Source of the DNA: Flavobacterium sp. J27
GTDB taxonomy: Bacteria > Bacteroidota > Bacteroidia > Flavobacteriales > Flavobacteriaceae
Direction: 5' to 3'
Assembly: GCF_004303025.1 (NCBI RefSeq)
Contig: NZ_PJQW01000007.1
Span: 63,297-127,296, forward strand
Length of the DNA: 64,000 nucleotides
Under the pieces are notes generated by a model. It worked only from the letters and a program-made list of their open reading frames with translations. It was not told the origin of the DNA and made no database searches. Below, piece by piece: positions 50,688 through 58,826 of this stretch; position 1 is the first letter of the stretch, and each line of letters starts with the position of its first letter. A program made the position numbers and the translations under genes.

Positions 50688-52070
50688 TTATTCTGGTTTG
50701 GCAATGGTTTTAAATAATCCTAGTGTTGCTGCTAAAAAGGCATTTTCAAGAGCTATATTTTCTAATTGTGTACTCACTACTTTGTTTTCTCTAGAGTTAA
50801 TTAAAAAAATAGAGCTTTCTCCCATCTGAAATAAGCGTTCCTCAGCGTTAAGCATTGTGTTGTAGTCTAGCACTAATTGCTTGTTCCAATCTCTTTGCCT
50901 CTTAAATGATTCAATTTCTTGTTTTTGATAGGTTATTTTGTTCTTTAAACTTTCTCTTTCAAAAAGCAAACCAAATTCTGCATCTTGAATTTTAAGTTTG
51001 GCTAATTTTAAATTGGCTCTTTCTTTTCTCAAAAATAAAGGAAAGGCAAATTGAATTCCTATTTTATAATCTTCAAACCGATAATCTTCAAAATTACTTG
51101 GTTCTGAAAGATAGTTATAACTTAAATTTAATTTTGGTAACAAACTATTAGCTTGTAATTTTCTATCTACATGCAAAACAGCTATCTTCGATTCCAAAGC
51201 ATTAATTTTTGGATGATCCACCATATTTATCGCCGCAAAATCATCCATTTGCAGCGAGGTTAAAATGGTATTTTCTAAATTGGTATCTGGAAATAATGAA
51301 TCATCTAGTTCTAAAGGTACTCCTTCTTCTGTCCATAAAAAGTTTGATAACTCTAATTTACTTTTAGTTAATTTCAACTGAGCATTTTCAAGATTTAATT
51401 TTCTTGTTTTTAGGGTTATACCAGTTTCAATACTGTCTATGCCAGCCTTGTCTCCTTGTTCAATTAATTTTATAACACCTTTATATCGTATTTCAGCATT
51501 CTCAAGGTAGGTTGCATAAAGTTCCCTTTCATTATAACTTTTTTTCCAATTGATGTAGCGTAAAGCCGCTTCGTATATTACATCAGTGGTTGCTATATCT
51601 CTTTCGGCTTTATTTAATTTTTGATACAATTTTGCTTTTCTTAAATCAGACATTCTTTCGTTTATCCAAAGGCCTTGACCTACAGGAATACTAATTCCTA
51701 CAGAAGTTAATCCAGCATTGGGAACGGTATTCTCTGGGTTTAGATAAATACCTTCATTGTTGTCAAAAGCGGCTTTAATTTCAATGCCATACCAAGTTGG
51801 AATTTTAAAGCTTCCGTTAAAAATAGAATAGTAGTTTTTGTCTGAATATTGCTTTTCAGTGTAATCTGCCTCTATTTTAGGATCAAAACCACCTCTGGCT
51901 TTTAATAACTTTGCTTGTGCTTCAGATATTTTTAAATCGGCTTGTTTTACTAATGGATGATTTTTTTTGACATGTCCAAGAAACTCTTCAAACGTAAATT
52001 CTTTTGAAGGACTTTGACCAAAAAGTATTGTTCCAAATAGTAATAAAAAAAGGCTATTGATTTTTTTCAT
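50688..52070 (-). CDS. TolC-family outer membrane channel
   Basis: This 460-residue outer membrane efflux protein has a signal peptide (FLLLFGTILFGQ) and two OEP repeats with long helices (SEAQAKLLKARGGFDPK, then LNLSYNYLSEPSNFEDY and FPLFLRKERANLKLAKLKIQDAEFG). It should trimerise as the exit duct for the neighbouring ABC/HlyD exporter. It is the last gene of the tetR-ABC-hlyD-tolC operon, 6 nt after hlyD. Confidence 0.9.
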   Translation of the reverse strand: MKKINSLFLLLFGTILFGQSPSKEFTFEEFLGHVKKNHPLVKQADLKISEAQAKLLKARGGFDPKIEADYTEKQYSDKNYYSIFNGSFKIPTWYGIEIKAAFDNNEGIYLNPENTVPNAGLTSVGISIPVGQGLWINERMSDLRKAKLYQKLNKAERDIATTDVIYEAALRYINWKKSYNERELYATYLENAEIRYKGVIKLIEQGDKAGIDSIETGITLKTRKLNLENAQLKLTKSKLELSNFLWTEEGVPLELDDSLFPDTNLENTILTSLQMDDFAAINMVDHPKINALESKIAVLHVDRKLQANSLLPKLNLSYNYLSEPSNFEDYRFEDYKIGIQFAFPLFLRKERANLKLAKLKIQDAEFGLLFERESLKNKITYQKQEIESFKRQRDWNKQLVLDYNTMLNAEERLFQMGESSIFLINSRENKVVSTQLENIALENAFLAATLGLFKTIAKPE

Positions 52071-52076
52071 ATACTA

Positions 52077-53429
52077 TTACTTTTGGTCTGATTTGTTTTT
52101 AGCACTTTCTGGTCGGTAAAAATTGGGAGGAAAACCGTTTAGGGTTCGCCAAATTTCAAACCAAATAGGAACATCTTCTAATAAAGCGATTGATTGAGTT
52201 CCTGCACCAATGCTTAATTGTTCTGGCCATTTTTTATCCTTAGGATCTGGAGCAATTAACACACGGTATTTTCCATTTTGACTAATGAAGTTTTCTTTAG
52301 CCACAACAACTCCTCCAAATGTACCATAAGAAACACCTGGCCAACCACTAAAAACAATAGTAGGCCAACCATCAAACCATACTCTAACTTTTTCTCCTTT
52401 ATTAATCAATGGAAAATCAACAGGGTCGATATAGGTTTCAACTGCTATTTCAAAATTGGAAGGCATAATACTTACAATTGAAGCACCTTCTTTTATAGTT
52501 TCTCCTATCCCAGATTGAATGGCACGATTGATGTAACCATCTTGAGGTGCTGTAATATAATATAAACCGTTTCGAATTTGGTAATTTGTATATTGGTTTT
52601 TAAGCTTGTTTACTTGTGCTTCAGTGTCATATTGTGAGCTTAATGCTGTTTGTTTATCGCTACTAGCTTTGGCACTTTTTTCAGCATATTCTGCTGCAAT
52701 TCGATTTAACTCCATAGTCGCATTTAAAATTTCATTTTGACTTGCTAAATATTTATTTTCTTGTGTAATAATTTTAGCTTGCATTTCCTGTAATTTTACT
52801 TTTTTCTCTTCTACATCAGTTAAAGGTTTTAGCCCTTCTTTGTTCAAATTAACGGCACGATTAAATTGTGTTTCAGCAATTTTCAATTGTGTTTGTATAG
52901 CTTGTAAATCAATGCTATCGCTAGTTGCTTTTAAATAGGATTGTTTTAATTTGTTTTGTGCCTGTTTGTATTTTAAGTTTTTTTCATTTTCGATTGCACC
53001 TAATTGTAAGTCTAAAGCTTTTACTTTACTAGCGTATGAATTAACCGCATTTTCTTTAGCAGTTACTTGATTGCCCGTATTTTCAACTAGATTTGGATCC
53101 AAATAATTTTCTTTAATTTCAGAAATAAACAAGATGGTATCTCCTTTTTTTACGAAGTCGCCTTCATTCACATACCATTTTTCTATTCTTCCAGCAATGG
53201 CAGAATGAATGTCTTGTGGTCTTTGGTCTGGTTTTAATGTGGTTACAAATCCAGAACCAGAAATATTTTGTGTCCAAGGTAGGAAAAGGAAAAGGACTAC
53301 TAAAATTGCCATTCCTCCTATAATTCTTTTAATAAAAAGATAGCCTTTGTTTTCAGCAAAAACACTGTTTGATTTATATTTTGATAAATCGATGTAATTA
53401 TCAACTCTGTTTTTTGTGATATTAAGCAT
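52077..53429 (-). CDS. HlyD-family membrane fusion protein
   Basis: This 450-residue periplasmic adaptor has one N-terminal membrane helix (about residues 37-56), a biotinyl/lipoyl half (IHSAIAGRIEKWYVNEGDFVKKGDTILFI), a long coiled-coil hairpin (about 110-270), and a second lipoyl half (ITAPQDGYINRAIQSGIGETIKEGASIVSIMP). The ATG at 53429 is used because the upstream in-frame codons belong to the ABC gene. It links the ABC protein to TolC. Confidence 0.9.
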   Translation of the reverse strand: MLNITKNRVDNYIDLSKYKSNSVFAENKGYLFIKRIIGGMAILVVLFLFLPWTQNISGSGFVTTLKPDQRPQDIHSAIAGRIEKWYVNEGDFVKKGDTILFISEIKENYLDPNLVENTGNQVTAKENAVNSYASKVKALDLQLGAIENEKNLKYKQAQNKLKQSYLKATSDSIDLQAIQTQLKIAETQFNRAVNLNKEGLKPLTDVEEKKVKLQEMQAKIITQENKYLASQNEILNATMELNRIAAEYAEKSAKASSDKQTALSSQYDTEAQVNKLKNQYTNYQIRNGLYYITAPQDGYINRAIQSGIGETIKEGASIVSIMPSNFEIAVETYIDPVDFPLINKGEKVRVWFDGWPTIVFSGWPGVSYGTFGGVVVAKENFISQNGKYRVLIAPDPKDKKWPEQLSIGAGTQSIALLEDVPIWFEIWRTLNGFPPNFYRPESAKNKSDQK

Positions 53430-53446
53430 TTGTGTAAAATTTAGAG

Positions 53447-55093
53447 TTAAACAATTTTTCCATTTTCTAAAACAACTGTTTGTGTAGCAAGTTTCTCCCA
53501 ATCATTACTTGTTGATGAAACAACTACCGTCCAAGGATTTTTTTTGTCCATTAAAAAAGCAATGATTTTTTCCGATTGTTTTGTATCAATTTTGGTAATA
53601 GGATCCTCTAATAATAGAATTTCTGGTTTGGATAAAATGCAACGTGCTAAAATTATTTTTTGTACTACAGATGCATTAATCTGTTTTCCTTCTGGAAATA
53701 AAGGAGTGTCTAAACCAAGAGGTAATGATTTAATAAAATCAATTAATTCCACTTTTTCCAAAACATAATTAATCTCATTCATTTTTAGATTTTCATTTTG
53801 ACAGGTAATATTGTCTAAAATAGTGCCTTCAAATGTAGAATCATCACGTGTAATTAGTCCTACTTTAGCTCTATAATTACCTATGTTTATTTTGTCGATA
53901 TTAATGTTGTTTACAAATAAAGTTCCTGTGCTTGGTTCAACTATTTTTGCTAGTAATCGGATTAGAGTACTTTTTCCAGAACCATTTTCTCCTTTAATTA
54001 CTACTCTTTCCTTTGGTCTAATAGTTAAATTAATATTGGTTAAAGTAGGTGTTTCCGATTCAGGATATTTATAACAAATATTTTTTGCTTCTAGGGTAAT
54101 TCCTTCGTTATCTAAGGAGAAGTTTTGAGGATTGTGCTCTTTTTCAATTTCCAAATCAGCCACAGCACCTAATTTTTCTAAAGAAGTAAGTACATCATAG
54201 AATAATTCTAAACCTCCAAACAATTTTTCTACTGCAGTTATAATGGTTAAGATGATGATTTCTGCGGCTACAAACTGACCAATATTCATTTGTTCGCTTA
54301 ATACTAAAATACCACCTATAATTAATAAACCAGCAGTAATAATAGTTTTAAAACCTACTAATTGAACGAATTGTTTTTTTAGAACTTTAAAATGTTTTTC
54401 ACGATAATTCAAATAATCATTTACCAAAACATCGTTTTTGTTTAGAGAAAACTCGAAAAGATTTTCATTTTTAAAACTCAAATGATTCCTAGCAATTTCT
54501 TGTATCCAATGCGCTACCTTATATTTAAACTTGGATTCTTTTAAACTCGTTTCAAGACCTACATTAAAATTTGCTTTAAAAATGATGTATAGTAGACCTA
54601 AAAGTAGAATTCCAAAAATAATAAAGAAAGGATGATATAAGGATAGCAATATCATTCCAAAAAAGATTTGTAGCATAGCGGTAGAAATATCTAAGAGTAA
54701 TTTTGAGAATCCTTTTTGTACTGATAAAGTATCAAAAAAACGGTTGGCTAATTCTGGAGGATATTGATTGTATAGTTGATTGAATTTAATTTTAGGAAAG
54801 CGATAGGCAAAATCAAAAGAAGAACGTACAAATATTTTTTGTTGTAAATTTTCGGTAATTCGATATTGCATAATTTTAAATACACCTACTAGTATAACCC
54901 CAATTACCACAACAATAACTAAAATTCCCCAAGAGGTGGAAACTTTTCCAGCTTGAAGAAAATTAACAATAGACTGAATTCCAAGAGGTAAGGTTAAACT
55001 AATTAACCCACCAAAAATAGAATACAAAAATATTTGATAAATATCTTGTTTATCTATGAGTATTAAATTTTTAAATCTTTCTAAAGGTGTCAT
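53447..55093 (-). CDS. ABC exporter with degenerate ATPase motifs
   Basis: This 548-residue half-transporter has six membrane segments (about 20-290) and a C-terminal ATPase domain, without an N-terminal C39 peptidase. Walker A GENGSGKST is intact (368-376), but other motifs are altered when aligned by eye: the Q-loop Gln is Arg416, the LSGGQ signature reads INASV (472-476), Walker B DE reads ED (496-497), and the switch His is Thr528. It may hydrolyse ATP poorly or function atypically; this may be normal for the family in Flavobacteria. It overlaps tetR by 4 nt and precedes hlyD by 17 nt. Confidence 0.85.
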   Translation of the reverse strand: MTPLERFKNLILIDKQDIYQIFLYSIFGGLISLTLPLGIQSIVNFLQAGKVSTSWGILVIVVVIGVILVGVFKIMQYRITENLQQKIFVRSSFDFAYRFPKIKFNQLYNQYPPELANRFFDTLSVQKGFSKLLLDISTAMLQIFFGMILLSLYHPFFIIFGILLLGLLYIIFKANFNVGLETSLKESKFKYKVAHWIQEIARNHLSFKNENLFEFSLNKNDVLVNDYLNYREKHFKVLKKQFVQLVGFKTIITAGLLIIGGILVLSEQMNIGQFVAAEIIILTIITAVEKLFGGLELFYDVLTSLEKLGAVADLEIEKEHNPQNFSLDNEGITLEAKNICYKYPESETPTLTNINLTIRPKERVVIKGENGSGKSTLIRLLAKIVEPSTGTLFVNNINIDKINIGNYRAKVGLITRDDSTFEGTILDNITCQNENLKMNEINYVLEKVELIDFIKSLPLGLDTPLFPEGKQINASVVQKIILARCILSKPEILLLEDPITKIDTKQSEKIIAFLMDKKNPWTVVVSSTSNDWEKLATQTVVLENGKIV

Positions 55094-55761
55094 AGCAATG
55101 TTTTTTTAATTAAATCTATATAAAAAGCAGGTAAACAGTTTGATTCTGATAGGTTTGTAATGTTTTGGAAATGTTCTTTTAAATAATGTTGATGTAAAGA
55201 ACCTTCCACAATGGAAGAAGCTAATGTTTTAGCATACTTGTAATTGGGGTTTACTTCTTCTATCATTGTAATAATTCTATTTACGACACTTTGGTATACC
55301 AAGAAAAAACCTTTTTTGTTTTCTTCGTCTACCTCTTTGGTTAAAAATGTTTTAGTGAATTCACAAATGATGATTTTGTTTAAAATAGACTCATTAATAT
55401 GTCTGGTGGAAATGTCATCTTTTATTTCTTCAGTAACAACAATTATGGCATTGGATAATTTTTCTATTGGATCCGATATGTTTGTTGTTGCAAAAGCGAG
55501 TTTGTATTCAATCCAAGACCAATACCATGAAGATAAATACAATAATAATTTGTGTTTGCTTTCAAAATACCTATAAATAGAACTTTCATTGGATTGGATT
55601 TTTTCTCCTAATTTTTTAAAAGTAAAAGCTTCAAAACCAATTTCATGTATTAATAAAATACTATGTTCTATAATTTTTTTTCCTAAATCTGTGGTTTCAG
55701 GGTTTTTAACATATAGGTTTTCGTTAACTGTAATGTTTAAATTTGCCAGTAAGTTATCCAT
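55090..55761 (-). CDS. TetR-family repressor of the export operon
   Basis: This 223-residue regulator has an N-terminal helix-turn-helix (GFEAFTFKKLGEKIQSNESSIYRYFESKHKLLLYL, about residues 43-77) and a divergent ligand-binding C-terminal part. It is the first gene of the operon with ABC, hlyD and tolC, overlapping the ABC gene by 4 nt. The promoter contains a 17-bp perfect palindrome at 55786-55802, its likely operator, so the operon is probably autorepressed and induced by an exported compound. Confidence 0.9.
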   Translation of the reverse strand: MDNLLANLNITVNENLYVKNPETTDLGKKIIEHSILLIHEIGFEAFTFKKLGEKIQSNESSIYRYFESKHKLLLYLSSWYWSWIEYKLAFATTNISDPIEKLSNAIIVVTEEIKDDISTRHINESILNKIIICEFTKTFLTKEVDEENKKGFFLVYQSVVNRIITMIEEVNPNYKYAKTLASSIVEGSLHQHYLKEHFQNITNLSESNCLPAFYIDLIKKTLL

Positions 55762-55779
55762 AGTTGAAATTTATACTTA

Positions 55780-55802
55780 CAAATATAATAGTAATACTAT
55801 TA
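55780..55802 (-). promoter_or_regulatory. tetR operon promoter with 17-bp palindromic operator
   Basis: On the minus strand the -7 box TATATTTG (55787-55780) overlaps the end of the perfect palindrome TAATAGTA-A/T-TACTATTA (55786-55802), which fills most of the -7/-33 spacer. A TTTC lies 21 nt upstream of the box. The ATG is 19 nt downstream of the box. A repressor here would block RNA polymerase. Confidence 0.65.
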
Positions 55803-55844
55803 ATGCATGAAAGTTTAACTTTTATTTTAGAATTGTAAACAAAA

Positions 55845-55865
55845 AATCCCGATACAATCGGGATT
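55845..55865 (-). terminator. Terminator of the gpmI operon
   Basis: AATCCCGAT (55845-55853) pairs with ATCGGGATT (55857-55865) around a 3-nt loop. On the minus strand six T follow. It lies 27 nt after the thioredoxin-like gene. Confidence 0.87.
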
Positions 55866-55892
55866 CATTTTAGTATGTTTATTTAATGATAC

Positions 55893-56474
55893 TTATTCAG
55901 CATACGTATGTCGGTATGGTTGTTTAGATAAGATTTGTAGTATGTCTGCCTCTAAAGTTTCAACTGGGGATTCAACAATTCTGTTTACTTCCTTTCCTTT
56001 TTCGAAGAAAATAAAAGTAGGAACATTGGTAATTTTTAACCCTTTTTCAAATAGGTCAGGGGTTGTTTTATCTCGTAGCATGGTAATTAGAGTTGTTTTT
56101 TCTTCAGAAAAGTTAAGTTCTTTTAAAATTTTATAGAATTTGGGTACTTGATTCTGACTATCTTCACACCATGTTCCCATAAAAATGGTAATAGTATAGT
56201 CGATATTTAATTTCTTTATTTGATTAATGAGTTCTGAGTTAGGTTGATAATCAGCAAATCCAGCTTCAAACCATTCATTAAAAGGCTCTTGTAGTAGATC
56301 TTTCTTTTTAGTTTTACCCACAAGAATGCCGTCTTCTGTTATTTCTTTTACTGAAGATTCATCAGTATGACTACTATTTTTGTCATTGCGATTCGATTTT
56401 CCTTCTTCTCCTTTAGAATGAAGGGCACAACTATTCAAGACTATAAGTAAAAGGATAATGCTAATTTTTTTCAT
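55893..56474 (-). CDS. Thioredoxin-fold lipoprotein with single active-site Cys
   Basis: This 193-residue lipoprotein (lipobox VLNSC, Cys16) has a charged Ser/Asn/Lys linker to about residue 45 and then a thioredoxin domain. The active site reads GTWCEDS, so the second Cys of WCxxC is replaced by Ser, and NVPTF supplies the cis-Pro. It is therefore monothiol and probably not a normal disulfide reductase. It is the last gene of the gpmI operon, 3 nt after the DUF2233 gene. Confidence 0.85.
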   Translation of the reverse strand: MKKISIILLLIVLNSCALHSKGEEGKSNRNDKNSSHTDESSVKEITEDGILVGKTKKKDLLQEPFNEWFEAGFADYQPNSELINQIKKLNIDYTITIFMGTWCEDSQNQVPKFYKILKELNFSEEKTTLITMLRDKTTPDLFEKGLKITNVPTFIFFEKGKEVNRIVESPVETLEADILQILSKQPYRHTYAE

Positions 56475-56477
56475 AAT

Positions 56478-57200
56478 TTATTTGTTTTTAGAAACGGCTA
56501 TTATAACGCCAAAATTGCCATCGGTTTGTGTCCAATCTTTATCAGGCAGATAGGTTCGTGATACAAAACCATCTAAATATAAGGCATTTTTACAACCTAA
56601 TTGTTTAAAGTAAGAAGCAAAATCATAAAAATTAATTTCTTTTTTAGACATAGCAAAAACAATTTCACCATTTTCTAAAACGCCAACACCATTTCTAATG
56701 TTTAAATTTTTAGATTCTTTGTTAAAAGCTTTGTGAATTTGATTGTTTACAACAAGCATTGGGCCTGATTGTGTAGCATACTTAATGTTTTCAGAATAAT
56801 TGAAGCTTTCAGTTGTATGAATATAAGCTTTATTTTGTTTGGTAAGATAAAAAACACCATTTGGTTTTAAATAAAAATTACCTTTTCCACTTGTAGTATC
56901 TAAAGGTTTTTTTATTTTGGAATTTTCAACAAACAAACCAAGAGGAGAAAAGTCTTTTGTATACATTCCACCATTGGTTGCAAAAATCAATTCCTTATTT
57001 TTTGTAAATAACCACTTTTTTAAGTTGTTAATACTTCCAAAATTTAAATTATCTTCATTTTTCCAATAAAAAATGACCTCTTCTTTATTAGGGTTTACTC
57101 GATAAGTAACAAACCGTTCTTCTTTCTGTGTGTTTTTGAGAAGAGTAAACCCACTGAGAAAAAGTAGTAATAAGAATAATAAAAGAAAGGGTTTTTTCAT
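56478..57200 (-). CDS. Phosphodiester glycosidase-family (NAGPA/DUF2233) protein
   Basis: This 240-residue exported protein has a strongly hydrophobic N-terminal segment (about 3-20) and then the NAGPA-like domain: FATNGGMYTKDFSPLGLFVENSK, TQSGPMLVVNNQIH, RNGVGVLENGEIVFAMS and CKNALYLDGFVSRTYLP. Family members cleave GlcNAc-phosphodiester or other glycosidic phosphodiester bonds; the substrate here is unknown. It starts directly after gpmI, with no gap, and precedes the thioredoxin-like gene by 3 nt. Confidence 0.87.
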   Translation of the reverse strand: MKKPFLLLFLLLLFLSGFTLLKNTQKEERFVTYRVNPNKEEVIFYWKNEDNLNFGSINNLKKWLFTKNKELIFATNGGMYTKDFSPLGLFVENSKIKKPLDTTSGKGNFYLKPNGVFYLTKQNKAYIHTTESFNYSENIKYATQSGPMLVVNNQIHKAFNKESKNLNIRNGVGVLENGEIVFAMSKKEINFYDFASYFKQLGCKNALYLDGFVSRTYLPDKDWTQTDGNFGVIIAVSKNK

Positions 57201-58718
57201 TTACAACAAGGAATTACAACTCATAGCTTCTGGTTGCTGAATGCCCATTAAATCTAGTATTGTAGGCGCTATATCTCCTAAAACACCATCATGAATTGAT
57301 TTTAATTCGTTATCAATTAAAATAAGAGGTACTGGATTAGTTGTGTGAGCAGTATTTGGCGTACCATCTGGGTTAATCATTGTTTCACAATTGCCATGAT
57401 CTGCAATTAATAGTGTAGTATAACCATTTTGTAAGGCTGTTTCTACCACTTCTTTTACGCAAATATCGACAGCTTCACAAGCTTTAATGGCCGCTTCCAT
57501 AACACCAGTATGTCCTACCATGTCTCCATTAGCAAAGTTTAGGCATACAAAATCAACCAATCCTTTTTTTAATTCTGGAATCAATGCGTCTTTTAATTCA
57601 TAAGCACTCATTTCAGGTTGCAAATCATATGTGGCTACTTTTGGAGAATTTTTAAGGATACGACTTTCTCCATCGAAAGGCTCTTCTCTACCACCCGAAA
57701 AGAAAAATGTAACATGAGGATACTTTTCTGTCTCGGCAATACGAATTTGTTTTTTGTTCGCTTTTTCTAAAACTTCCCCTAGTGTTTCTGTAATGTTGTC
57801 TTTGTCATATATTACATGTACATTTTTATAGGTTTCGTCATAGTTTGTCATGGTAACATAATACAAGTTTAGTTTGTGCATGTTTTGTTCATGAAAATCT
57901 TGTTGCGATAATGCTTCTGTTAATTCGCGACCTCTATCTGTTCTAAAATTGAAGAAAATAACAACGTCATCTTCTTTAATTGTTGCTATAGGTTGGTCAT
58001 TAGAATCGGTCATTAGAATCGGCTGAATAAACTCATCAGTTATGTTATTTGTATAACTATCTAAAATACTAAGCGTAGCATTCGTAGAAGGTGATCCTTG
58101 ACCATTTACCATTAAGTCATAGGCTAATTTTACTCTTTCCCATCTTTTATCTCGATCCATAGCGTAATATCTTCCTATTATTGAAGCTAATTTAGCATTA
58201 GTATGTGATAAATAGCTTTCTAGGTTTTCGATATATTGTACTCCAGATTTAGGATCGACATCTCTTCCATCTGTAAAGGCATGAACAAACATATTTTGAA
58301 CGCCTAAACTTTGACCTACATCAATTAATTCTCTTAGATGTGAGGTATGACTATGAACACCTCCATCTGAAGCTAATCCTAAAAAATGTACCGCTTTGTT
58401 ATTTTTCTTTGCATATTCAAAAGCCTCTGTTAACGGTTTTTCTTGCTGCATCGTTTTATTGGCTACAGCCAAATTTATTTTAGCTAAATCTTGATAGACA
58501 ATTCTTCCAGCGCCTAAGTTCATATGACCCACTTCGCTATTTCCCATTTGACCTTCTGGCAAACCTACATTTAAGCCATCAGTTCTTAGTTGTGCATTTG
58601 GGTATTTTGTATATAAGCTATCTATAAAAGGGGTGTGAGCATTATCTATTGCAGAAACTTTTGGGTCAGGAGATTTTCCCCAACCATCTAATATCATTAA
58701 GATTACTTTCTTATTCAT
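57201..58718 (-). CDS. gpmI: 2,3-bisphosphoglycerate-independent phosphoglycerate mutase
   Basis: This 505-residue Mn-dependent enzyme interconverts 3- and 2-phosphoglycerate in glycolysis. It opens with VILMILDGWG (metal Asp11) and has GQMGNSEVGHMNLGAGR with the phosphorylated Ser61, then FTDGRDVDP, FFNFRTDRGREL, NFANGDMVGHTG and LLIADHGNCETM. I start at the ATG at 58718; a longer frame adds 15 residues upstream and overlaps the -7 box. It heads the operon with DUF2233 and thioredoxin-like genes. Confidence 0.95.
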   Translation of the reverse strand: MNKKVILMILDGWGKSPDPKVSAIDNAHTPFIDSLYTKYPNAQLRTDGLNVGLPEGQMGNSEVGHMNLGAGRIVYQDLAKINLAVANKTMQQEKPLTEAFEYAKKNNKAVHFLGLASDGGVHSHTSHLRELIDVGQSLGVQNMFVHAFTDGRDVDPKSGVQYIENLESYLSHTNAKLASIIGRYYAMDRDKRWERVKLAYDLMVNGQGSPSTNATLSILDSYTNNITDEFIQPILMTDSNDQPIATIKEDDVVIFFNFRTDRGRELTEALSQQDFHEQNMHKLNLYYVTMTNYDETYKNVHVIYDKDNITETLGEVLEKANKKQIRIAETEKYPHVTFFFSGGREEPFDGESRILKNSPKVATYDLQPEMSAYELKDALIPELKKGLVDFVCLNFANGDMVGHTGVMEAAIKACEAVDICVKEVVETALQNGYTTLLIADHGNCETMINPDGTPNTAHTTNPVPLILIDNELKSIHDGVLGDIAPTILDLMGIQQPEAMSCNSLL

Positions 58719-58734
58719 TTTTGAAGTGTTTCTA

Positions 58735-58763
58735 CAAATATAAGTATTTGATAAATTCAGCAA
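58735..58763 (-). promoter_or_regulatory. Promoter of gpmI
   Basis: On the minus strand TTG (58763-58761), an 18-nt spacer and TATATTTG (58742-58735) give a plausible promoter. The leader to the ATG at 58718 is about 13 nt. Confidence 0.5.
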
Positions 58764-58826
58764 GGAAAAACAAGATTGAATTTGTCAAGAAAATTGCGAA
58801 AACGATTGAGTAATTTGTAAAGAATA

